Shown here one piece after another: positions 21,913 through 30,399 of a DNA stretch of 64,000 bases. The stretch comes from Symbiodinium natans (lineage: Eukaryota; Sar; Dinophyceae; Suessiales; Symbiodiniaceae). Made by a program: the position numbers and the translations under genes. Position 1 is the stretch's first letter, and every line of letters begins with the position of its first letter. The notes below the pieces were generated by a model. That model was given only the letters and a program-made list of their open reading frames with translations, was not told the origin of the DNA and did no database searches. The stretch is taken from the NCBI GenBank assembly GCA_905221605.1, contig CAJNDS010000690.1, positions 1 through 64,000 of the forward strand, written 5' to 3'.

Positions 21913-22060
21913 AGGGTTCAGGGACCTGTTTAGGGTTTGGGCTTGAAGGGTTTCGGCTTTAGGGTTTAGGTTTTTGGGAACCCTAACCCTGAGCCCTAAA
22001 CCCTGAGCCCTAAACCCTGAGCCCTAAACCCTAAACCTTAAACCCTAAACCCTAAAGCCT
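21913..22060. repeat. Interstitial telomere-like repeats
   Basis: AGGGTTT-type and CCCTAAA-type heptamers, including a run of CCCTGAGCCCTAAA, followed by TATA repeats and a TCCTCCGAGGAGGA palindrome at about 22,112-22,130. Confidence 0.8.
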
Positions 22061-22261
22061 ATGTATATATATATATATAAGTATATATATATATATATAT
22101 ATGTATATGGTGTCCTCCTCCGAGGAGGACAAGATTAAGTATTATATATATATATGCTCACCCCCCCCCAATGGACCCACCGCGGATGGCAGCCGAGTCC
22201 TAGCCAGATCAAGGCAAAAAACAACAAAACAAGAAACTAACAAAAACCAACAAACCAAAAA

Positions 22262-23245
22262 AATCCAAAAAAACCAAAAAAACCAAAAAAACCATCTTTT
22301 CCAAAACTATGGGGCTGGGGCCTCCAAAAGATGGTTTTTTTGGTTTTCTCGAGAAAAAGATGGTTTTTTTGGTTCGAAACCATCTTTTTCTCGAGAAAAA
22401 GATGGTTTTTGAGCAGCCGCTCTTCTAAAAACCATCTTTTTCTCGAGAAAAAGATGGTTTTACCAGGACAAGACCTCCAAAAACCATCTTTTTCTCGAGA
22501 AAAAGATGGTTTTACCAGGACAAGACCTCAAAAAACCATCTTTTTCTCGAGAAAAAGATGGTTTTTCCAGGACAAGATCTCCAAAAACCATCTTTTTCTC
22601 GAGAAAAAGATGGTTTTTCGAAGAGCGGCTGCTCAAAAACCATCTTTTTCTCGAGAAAAAGATGGTTTCGAACCAAAAAAACCATCTTTTTCTCGAGAAA
22701 ACCAAAAAAACCATCTCTTGAAGGCCCCAGCCCCATAGTTTTGGAAAAGATGGTTTTTTTGGTTTTTTTGGTTTTTTTGGTTTTCTCGAGAAAAAGATGG
22801 TTTTTTGGTTCGAAACCATCTTTTTCTCGAGAAAAAGATGGTTTTTGAGCAGCCGCTCTTCTAAAAACCATCTTTTTCTCGAGAAAAAGATGGTTTTACC
22901 AGGAGAAGACCTCCAAAAACCATCTTTTTCTCGAGAAAAGATGGTTTTACCAGGACAAGACCTCAAAAAACCATCTTTTTCTCGAGAAAAAGATGGTTTT
23001 TCCAGGGTAAGATCTCTAAAAACCATCTTTTTCTCGAGAAAAAATGGTTTTTCGAAGAGCGGCTGCTCAAAAACCATCTTTTTCTCGAGAAAAAGATGGT
23101 TTCGAACCAAAAAAACCATCTTTTTCCTCGAGAAAACCAAAAAAACCATCTTTTGGAGGCCCCAGCCCCATAGTTTTGGAAAAGATGGTTTTTTTGGTTT
23201 TTTTGGTTTTTTTGGTTTTTTTGGTTTTCTCGAGAAAAAGATGGT
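22262..23245. repeat. Nested palindrome array with 17 XhoI cores
   Basis: A palindrome centred on CTCGAG (core CTTTTTCTCGAGAAAAAG, flanked by CCAT and ATGG) recurs 17 times. Cores start at 22348, 22390, 22442, 22494, 22546, 22598, 22650, 22692, 22785, 22826, 22878, 22930, 22981, 23033, 23084, 23127 and 23229. Two sub-arrays of six have a period of 52 bp (51-52 in the second). Outer spacers of each sub-array are reverse complements (GAGCAGCCGCTCTTC versus GAAGAGCGGCTGCTC), and the whole region's ends are also inverted. Long frames here are repeat artefacts on both strands. Confidence 0.95.
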
Positions 23246-23289
23246 TAAGTTTTAGGGGTTTAAGCCTCATGCACTACAGGGTTATAAGG

Positions 23290-24640
23290 TTCTAATCCTA
23301 TAGGTATTGCCTTAACCTTTAACCCTAAACCTTTAACTTTAAACCCTGCAGGGTTAACCCCGTGAGAAATTTAGAGATAGACCCCGAAAAGACCCTAAAC
23401 CTTCTTACAGGGTGTAATGGTTTAAAAACCGATAGGACATGTATACCTTCAGCGCCTGTAGGGTTCAAGCCTTTGAACGTGCTAGACCCCTATAGGGTGC
23501 TAAGGTTCTGACCCTAAAGGGTTTAGGATTAAGGCTTAAATGCCCTCTAGGTTTAAATGCCTAAGTCTTAAACCCCAAACCTTTAAACCTTCATCCTATG
23601 GGGTTTGAAGGTCAAGGGTTTAGGCTTGATTGCCGAGGGCTTTAGGGTCCTGACCCTAGAGGGTTTAGGGTTAAGGAATAGATGCGTAAACCTTAAACCC
23701 TTAAGGTTTAAACTCTATGGGCTTAGGGGGCTTAGGTTTTTTTAAACCCTAAGCCTTTAAACCTTCACACTACAGAGTTTAGAGGTGTTAAGGGTGACAA
23801 ATTGATTACATACTTAGCTTTAAATGCCTGAATCTTAAACCCCAAACCTTTAAACCTTAACCCTATAGGGTTTAAAGGTTAAGGGCTTAGTGTTAATCGC
23901 TGTCTTAGGTTTAAATGTCTGAATCTTAAACCCTAAAACTTTAAACCTTCACCCTATAGGGTTTAAAGGTTAAGGGTTTAGGTTGAATCGTCAGCTTGGA
24001 TTTAAATGTCTAAGTAAAGAATCCTAAACCTTTAAATCTCATCCCTATGGGGTTTAAGGTTAAGGGTTCAATATGAACTGCCGGCATAGGTCTAAATACC
24101 TAAACCTTAAACTTAAACCCTAAACCTTTAAATATCTTAACCCTATAGGGTTTAAAGGTTAGAGGCTTAGCGTAAATTGCCGGAATAGGTTTAAATGCCT
24201 AAATCTTAAGCCCGAAACCTTTAAACCTTAGCCCAACAGGGTTTAAAGGTTAAGGGTTTAAAATTAGTTGCAGGCTTAATTAGGTTTAAATGCCTACATC
24301 TTATATCCTAAACCTTTAAAAATCTTAACCCTATAGGGTTTAAAGGTTAAGGGCTTGGCTACAGGTTTAAATGGCTAGATATTAAACCCTAAGCCTCTAA
24401 ACTTTAACCCTACAGGGTTTAAAGGTTAAGGGTTTAAAATTAGTTGCAGGCTTAGGTTTAAACGCCTACATCTTAAACCCTAAACCTGTAAAAATCTCAA
24501 CCCGATAGAATTTAAAGGTTAAGGGCTTAGCTTTAATTACCGGCATAGGTTCAAATGCCTAAATCTTAAACCCTTAACCTTTAAACCTTAACCCTACAGG
24601 GTTTAAAGGTTAAGGTTTTTTTTTTTGCAGGCTTAGGTTT
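23290..24640. repeat. Telomere-derived minisatellite, about 90-bp unit
   Basis: Diverged units each carry AACCTTAACCCTATAGGG followed by TTTAAAGGTTAAGGG. The central CCCTATAGGG-like palindromes lie at about 23,871, 23,952, 24,043, 24,141, 24,232, 24,329, 24,408, 24,501 and 24,592, spaced 79-98 bp. Weaker copies extend upstream to about 23,290. Confidence 0.85.
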
Positions 24641-24804
24641 AAATGCCAACAGAAAGAAAAACCCTCCGTGCGTGTGTGAGAGGGTGAATTAAGGAATACA
24701 GTCAAAAATCCGGTCACCGGAAAATCACCAGACAGCATAGGTTTTATCGGTATTTGCGGTACTTTTGCAAAGATCAAGGCCCGCGGTGGGTCCATTGGGG
24801 GGGG

Positions 24805-25562
24805 GTGACCATATATATATATATATTATATCATATATATATATATATATTATATATATATATATCTATATACATATATATATATACATATATCTATATA
24901 TATATATATATTTTTTTATTTATATATATATATGGTGTCCTCCTCCGAGGAGGACACGAAAAAAAAATATATATATATATAGATCTGAAACATGCATATA
25001 TCTAAGTTAACGGTGTCCTCCACCAAGGAGGACACGGCCCCGAAACCTGAACTATATATAGATCAGCACAGTGTCCTTCGGCACCATCCTCTTAGGGTTT
25101 TAGGGTTTAGGGTTTAGGGTTAACGGTTTAGGGTTTAGGGTTTGGGGTTTGGGGTTTGGGGTTTTGAGGTTTAGGGTTTAGGGTTTAGGGTTTAGGGTTT
25201 AGGGTTCCGGGTTAACCTTAATAGTTTATAATATTATATATATATAATGTATGTATATTATTATATATATGTATATATATATGTATATATATGTATATAT
25301 ATGTATATATGTTTATATATACATAAATACATATATACATATAAATACTTAAATATATAAACATAAATTATATATATATAAGTATATATATATATGTATG
25401 GTGTCCTCCTCCGAGGAGGACACCATATGTATACATATATATATGTTAAGCTAGTATTATATATTATATATATATAATATATTATATATATATATCTATA
25501 TACATATATATATATATTTAATTAAAATTATATATGGTGTCCTCCTCCGAGGAGGACACGAA

Positions 25563-25596
<34 letters not shown>

Positions 25597-25740
25597 TATA
25601 GGTATATAGATCTGAAACATGCATATGTCTAAGTTAACGGTGTCCTCCACCAAGGAGGACACGGCCCCGAAACCTGAACTATATATATATAGATCAGCAC
25701 AGTGTCCTTCGGCACCATCCTCTTCTCAGCAAGTCCTCCT
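24805..25740. repeat. AT tracts with duplicated hairpin block
   Basis: A block of about 170-190 bp occurs twice, at about 24,928-25,093 and 25,531-25,722: a TCCTCCTCCGAGGAGGA hairpin, TATA run, GATCTGAAACATGCATAT, a second hairpin with CCACCAAGG centre, then GGCCCCGAAACCTGAACT and GTGTCCTTCGGCACCATCC. A further hairpin stands at about 25,401. Telomere-like TTTAGGG repeats fill 25,093-25,206. Confidence 0.88.
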
Positions 25741-26288
25741 CCGAGGAGGACACAATGTGTGACCTCAAATTGCTGGCATTGGATCGATTTCTACAAACAT
25801 GACAGGCATATTGATATCGATGCAGCCAGGATCGCAGTCTACACTCTAATTAAGGTGTTGTGTGCTGCACGTCATATGCACTTATCTCGTTCAGACACAG
25901 CTAGTGTTTCTCGATCTGAGCTCCAGGCAGCACGTGCTGGCTCCGGCTGGGCAGAACCTGCAAGGCACAGTGCATGCATGCATGCCGGAGAACACAGGCT
26001 TGCACAGGGCGACACCGAAAGCCCAGCATGCACGGACCCTGTCGATCTTTTTGCATGCAGCCATATGCATGGAAGAGCACCATGGATCCCGGGCGAGCCA
26101 CACGATCGAGCTGTGAAGTGGCTAAAATGCTGGGATCGATCTATATACACGGGCCGAGCAGCAAGGGGTCGGTCGAAATGCTTATGCAGAATCAACTTCT
26201 GTCTTTGTACACATATATATATGTATATCTCTCGATTAATTCTATATATCTATAGATCGATCTACATGCACTCAAAAACCATACAGAT
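25741..26288. other. Spacer inside the nested transposon
   Basis: Frames are open on both strands at about 25,862-26,200 (GCATGCATGC-rich), but no domain or splice pattern supports a gene. Confidence 0.35.
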
Positions 26289-26696
26289 TTACCATGCCGA
26301 CCCCTGTGCTTCGGCTTCGAGGCGCCTGTCCCTGTCGGCTGCATTCGGAGCTTCTGACCCCACCCAGCGACCTGTGGACTTCAGCTGTGCAATCTGCTCT
26401 TTGAGCCACAAGACCCTCGCTCGGCCTTTGTTCTTCTTGCGACTCTTGCGAGTGATCTTGCACGACACCTCCTGGATCTCGTCGTCGTCCACATGATCAC
26501 CGGCCTTGTCCGGGGCATCGGTCTCCTTCTCGAGATCCTTCTGGGCCTCCTCCTCGACCACCGGGGCCTCCTTCTCATTCTCGCCCTCCTTCTCGCCCTC
26601 CTTGTCGCCCTCCGGGGCCTTGTCCGGGGCAGGGCCAGCACCCAGGTCCTCGGTGACTTGCTCTGCAGCAGGCACCTCGAGGATCAACTGCTCTAA
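26289..26696 (-). CDS. Acidic Glu/Lys-rich exon
   Basis: About 135 codons. The first part is strongly acidic (GDKEGEKEGENEKEAP), followed by DDDEIQEVSCKITRKSRKKNKG and a short basic end. Composition is biased but frame-specific, and the reverse frames look unnatural. No domain is recognised. It sits between two other minus-strand frames and is likely one exon of a multi-exon accessory gene. Confidence 0.45.
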   Translation of the reverse strand, partial: LEQLILEVPAAEQVTEDLGAGPAPDKAPEGDKEGEKEGENEKEAPVVEEEAQKDLEKETDAPDKAGDHVDDDEIQEVSCKITRKSRKKNKGRARVLWLKEQIAQLKSTGRWVGSEAPNAADRDRRLEAEAQGSAW

Positions 26697-26782
26697 CTTA
26701 GGGCTGGTGTATAGGGTTTAGGGTCGATCCTATAAAAAAAACTTAAGCGATATAATATTGGGTTTAAAGTTATATAACTGGG

Positions 26783-27340
26783 TTTGGATTTAGGGTTCCC
26801 TTTCTTTATGCATTCGATCCCATGGCAGGCCTCCTTGCCGGGATCCGAGATCGGCACCACACTTGCCTCGCTTGCTCGAGATCGGGGCCGCTTCTTGGGC
26901 CAAGCAACCAGAAGGGACTCGGATGCCCTCTTGCTCACCTTGACCGGCCCTGCCACCCCGGCCGCCTCGTCGGAGTCGCTCGCCTCCTCCTCAGAGGAGG
27001 AGGACTCGAGCTCTTGCTTGATTTTGGTGATCTCTTTCTCCAGGAGCTTCTCCTGGACGACCGCGGCTGTGGTGCTCTTGGTCCAGTCGGACCAGCTCCA
27101 GTCTCGCTTGGGGCGATCGCCGCCCTGCTTGCCCCTGTGCCAGGGGCCTTCTTTGGGCCTCTCCAACCGCATATAATAATGCGAACAACAGGTATTGACG
27201 CAGCCTGTTTTGCGAATGTATGTGTCGTAATGGCAGTAGTTGCATTCCCGAAGGTCTGTAATGCAAGGTCTGGAGGATCCCCATGCCAATTCGGAGATGT
27301 TTGCCATGACACCACCTGGGCCGGGCTGCAGAAGGTTCAC
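26783..27340 (-). CDS. Cys/His-rich exon with SSSSEEE tract
   Basis: About 185 codons: near the start a possible zinc-binding cluster (CNYCHYDTYIRKTGCVNTCCSHYY), then a basic stretch, a coiled-coil-like KEITKIKQELE and an acidic SSSSEEEASDSDEA tract, then PKKRPRSR, which resembles a nuclear localisation signal. Family unknown. The tract encoding SSSSEEE is the palindrome-like CTCCTCCTCAGAGGAGGAG, related to hairpins in the neighbouring spacers. Confidence 0.5.
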
Positions 27341-28218
27341 TTAGGATATCGCTCGATCTCGAGCACGAAAAGAGCTTTAAGCTGGCTGTGCATGCCAAGT
27401 GCTGCAAGGCTTCGCATCTATAGCGGGCACTGCATGCAAGCACATGCTCTGCAGACCTGACGATCTATGCATGCATGCAGGATCGACTTGTGCATTGCTG
27501 CCTCCTGCAAGGAGGCCCTCCTTCCCAGGAGGCTGCATGCGTGCACGGACCGCTCGCCTGCCGTGCATGCATGCAGAGAATCGCAATTTATAAGGCCCGG
27601 GCTGCATGCAGCAAAAGGTCGACTTTCTGGAAACTCTCGATCGTACTCTCTAATAGCAAACAAGTAAGATCGATGCATGCAACGGCCTCCATTCCATGGC
27701 TGCACATGCACTGTCGGCATGCAGGGTGCATATAGGGTGTCGACCTGCAGGGTTGCTGTTCAAAAGGGTTTAGGCCGGGCTTCGGGCCCGGTTTAGGCGC
27801 TAGGATTAAAATTTGGGGTATATGGTTTAGGGCCAGGGCTAATTTAAGTTTAGGGTTTAGGGTTTAGGGTTTAGGGTTTAGGGTTTAGGGGAAAATATTT
27901 ATACAGCATATATATATATATATATATGTTTGGGTCGTTAGATACACATGCCTCGATCCATGCAACCATGTTTGAGCAATGCACTCATGTCATGCAGCAC
28001 AGCATGCATACAAGGTTGCTGCATGTAGTGTTCTGCAGAAAAAACTCAAATGCAATTCGCCCGTGACAACAAACTTGTTTCGCACGATCCAGCATGATGT
28101 GCACACGTGAAAATCAAAGTTTTTCAATTTGAGTGAAACTCGAACACAGGCTATACAATTTACCGGCGATGCACCTCGATCTGGCACCATGCACGAACAA
28201 GATTCTATATACCAAAAT
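27341..28218. other. Spacer with GCATGCATGC words and telomere-like run
   Basis: No supported gene. TTTAGGG repeats lie at about 27,850-27,890, followed by a TATA run. GCATGCATGC palindromic words are frequent at 27,430-27,730. Confidence 0.5.
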
Positions 28219-29664
28219 TCATCCTGCAGACAAAGCTTTCTGAAGAGCAGCCTTGCAGTCTGCCTCCAACAGCTTCTGCTCCATCAGCTGCTTGCAAATC
28301 GGCTCAGCCTTCTTGTAGCTCGTGTCTTTGTCGAAAGATGACTTGGCCACACACAGCTGTCGTCTCCGGATGTCCTTCCGGCCTCGCCAATACTTGCAGA
28401 TGGCAATCTCGTTCTTCGGAGCCTTGTAGTACATGGCAGCATAGCGATGCACTTTGCCCGACCCTTGCTCCGGCTCCGGCACCTCCTGCTCCGGCACCTG
28501 CTGCTCACGATCCTGTTGCACGAGCTCACCCCCTGGATGTGCTTCCGCTTGCTGCTGCTCATCTGCATCGTCACGATGGTTGTCCTCGTCCTCCTCCTCT
28601 ACAGGAGGCGGCAAGCTGACAGGAGCTGCAGCCGGCCTTTTCTTCGAAGGCTGCTTAGCAGCAGCAGCCTTGCTGGCAGCCTTCTTAGCTGCAGCGGGCT
28701 TCCTCAGGACAGGTTCACCCTGCCTCTTAAGTTTCCAATCCATGGATTTCTTCCAGAGGAGAATAGGCACTTCTGTTTTCTCGGGCTTGTTCGTCCCATA
28801 AGCTGCATACATGAAACCGTCGGTGCCTTCTGTCATGTCGGCTTCGTAGAGCCTACCTTTTTCGGTCCTCACCATGCAAGCCCTGTTCGCATCGTAGGCC
28901 CCGAGGCTCGGCTTGCCTGAAAGCTTTCGAGGCTGAGGGGCAGAAGCTTTCGCCTTGCTCTTGGCACTGCTGCTGCGCACCTCCTCCGAGGAGGAAATCT
29001 CCATTGCAGCTGGTGCATTTGGCGATTCGTCATCTGAAACACCAACTGGCGGGACAAGAGCATTTGCCTTGGCCGGCACTGCTGGCAAGCCATAGGAGGC
29101 TGCCAAGGCACCGAGCTCGCTCTCAAGACAAGCACCTCCAGAGGAGCTGGCTGTTGATCCAGTGGACAGGCGGGAGCCAGAGCCTGAGGCACTCTCCTTT
29201 TGCTTCTTCAAAAACGTCCCTTGCTCAAGAGACCTCCTGGGCCCGGCCAGCACCATGACCAACCTTCTCAAAGCATCCGGCTTGAGCTTCTTACCATTCA
29301 GTACCTGGCCCTTTTTGTCCCACACCAACTTGCAAGCACTTGCCACCACTTGACTGAACGAGATGGCCACTGCTTGATCCAGGCCTTGAAAGCATGCATT
29401 GCAACCTTCCTGAACCAATCCAGCAGTGACTCTCGGTGTGGCCAGCAAAAGTTCCTTGATGAGAAACTCATGGACTTCCAAAAACTGAAGCCCTGTGCTG
29501 GGGAACTCCCCTGCTTTGGGTCCCTCAGTACCAAAAGCTGCCTGTAGCAACGGGGCTATGTCTTTGCCACTGGCCGTGTTCTTTCTTCGGTCCCCCGACA
29601 TTATTTTAGGCGGAGCGACGAGATCAAACCGATCAAGAGCTGTAGCCCATCGTGGCACATGCAT
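28219..29664 (-). CDS. Large accessory ORF of the nested transposon
   Basis: 481 open codons; the more likely start is the ATG at 29,601 (MSGDRRKNTASGKDIAPLL), with the upstream ATG at 29,664 as an alternative. The N-terminal 130 residues look globular and helical. A Ser/Ala-rich linker follows, then EISSSEEVRSSSAKSKAKAS, a KPAAAKKAASKAAAAKQ basic tract, a Gln/Glu-rich stretch, and a C-terminal basic module (MYYKAPKNEIAICKYWRGRK then KQLMEQKLLEADC). No known catalytic domain. As the first frame inside the 5' end of the transposon it is probably an accessory or DNA-binding protein. Confidence 0.6.
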   Translation of the reverse strand: MHVPRWATALDRFDLVAPPKIMSGDRRKNTASGKDIAPLLQAAFGTEGPKAGEFPSTGLQFLEVHEFLIKELLLATPRVTAGLVQEGCNACFQGLDQAVAISFSQVVASACKLVWDKKGQVLNGKKLKPDALRRLVMVLAGPRRSLEQGTFLKKQKESASGSGSRLSTGSTASSSGGACLESELGALAASYGLPAVPAKANALVPPVGVSDDESPNAPAAMEISSSEEVRSSSAKSKAKASAPQPRKLSGKPSLGAYDANRACMVRTEKGRLYEADMTEGTDGFMYAAYGTNKPEKTEVPILLWKKSMDWKLKRQGEPVLRKPAAAKKAASKAAAAKQPSKKRPAAAPVSLPPPVEEEDEDNHRDDADEQQQAEAHPGGELVQQDREQQVPEQEVPEPEQGSGKVHRYAAMYYKAPKNEIAICKYWRGRKDIRRRQLCVAKSSFDKDTSYKKAEPICKQLMEQKLLEADCKAALQKALSAG

Positions 29665-29919
29665 CGTCGATCACACAAAATTTATGTGAAAAAATTACTG
29701 CTTAACACTAAATAGATGGTAATTTTCTGGTTGTTTTTGTCTTTGCTAAATTTAAGATGTAATCCTTATTTAGCAAGAAAAACCTCTTAATTAAGGAGTA
29801 AAACCTTCTAAATAGTCAATAATGCGTTTATTCTTCCTTATTTAAAAAATTCTTGTCTAATTAGCTTAGAAAAACGTCTATTTAAGGCAGACAAAAAAAT
29901 TTAAGCAAGACAACCTTAT
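29665..29919. other. Subterminal region of the nested transposon
   Basis: AT-rich, with repeated TTAAGCAAGA, TTAAGGAGT and TTATTTAG words, matching the TTGCTTAA repeats near the other end. Probable transposase-binding and promoter zone. Confidence 0.55.
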
Positions 29920-29943
29920 TTAAGCAAGAATGGAAGCTCTGGG
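29920..29943 (-). repeat. Right terminal inverted repeat of nested transposon
   Basis: Reverse complement of the left end over 24 bp. It is followed by TG (29,944-29,945), the second copy of the target duplication. Confidence 0.92.
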
Positions 29944-29945
29944 TG

Positions 29946-30399
29946 AATCCCAAGCCCATCCTTCCGGCGCAGTCCAGCGCTCTGCCGCCAAGGATAAGTC
30001 CGTGCCAATCGGACGTGCCTCTGGCTGCGATTTTACACCGCACAAAAATCTCGGTGTTGGGGCGACAATCGTCCGCCGTCTTGCCTTCCAGCAGCGTGAC
30101 GCGCAAGACTGCTGCCCCTTTCAAAGGAACTGGGGCCCCCGATGCGATTCCATGCACATATTCGGGGTGGACCCACTTCTCAAGTCTCACGACCGGAAAG
30201 CCAGGATCCTCAGTGCCGATCCCAAGCTCTGCAGCCCGGTTCATCATGCCTACCACGAGTTCCTCAGTCACGTGGTTTGCGCCGGCGCAACCGTCAAGCA
30301 TGCACTCGACTTTGCGGTCGAGGACCTGGACCACCGTTCTGTACTGGTAGCCTCCTGGCTCGTTGTCCGCCAGGTTATACCAGTCCTTCGGTAGATCGC
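29946..30399 (-). CDS. Protease segment of pol
   Basis: This frame is entered from gag by a -1 shift near 30,395-30,400 and reads KDWYNLADNEPGG, then VQVLDRKVECMLDGCAGANHV. The DGCAGANH stretch fits the catalytic Asp loop of a retropepsin-like aspartic protease, in a variant form (a Gly-Cys pair after Asp). A second hydrophobic Gly-rich element, GLILGGRALD, fits the later protease core. The frame is cut by the nested transposon at 29,945 and resumes at 16,340 with RPGPDFHVLD. Confidence 0.72.

Larger units (their letters stand above)
16343..29943 (-). mobile_element. Nested DNA transposon, CACTA/Plavaka/KDZ-like
   Basis: 13,601 bp inserted in the protease/pol region of the giant retroelement. 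The ends are a perfect 24-bp inverted repeat starting CCCAGAGCTTCCAT, with further TTGCTTAA-like copies just inside. The duplication is 2 bp (TG). All likely exons are on the minus strand: a transposase exon (17,880-19,643) and several accessory exons. Spacers and introns hold AT tracts, telomere-like repeats, a nested palindrome array and a minisatellite. Superfamily is judged from the transposase; classical CACTA elements start CACTA and make 3-bp duplications, so this belongs to a divergent lineage. Confidence 0.88.

Noticed and set aside
22390-22655. CRISPR-like look: palindromic repeats at exact 52-bp spacing
   Set aside because: Spacers are themselves repeated or inverted copies, there are no cas genes, and the setting is eukaryotic.
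22331-23270. Several frames of 70-229 codons with VFLEKKMV-type repeats
   Set aside because: Products of the palindrome array, open on both strands.
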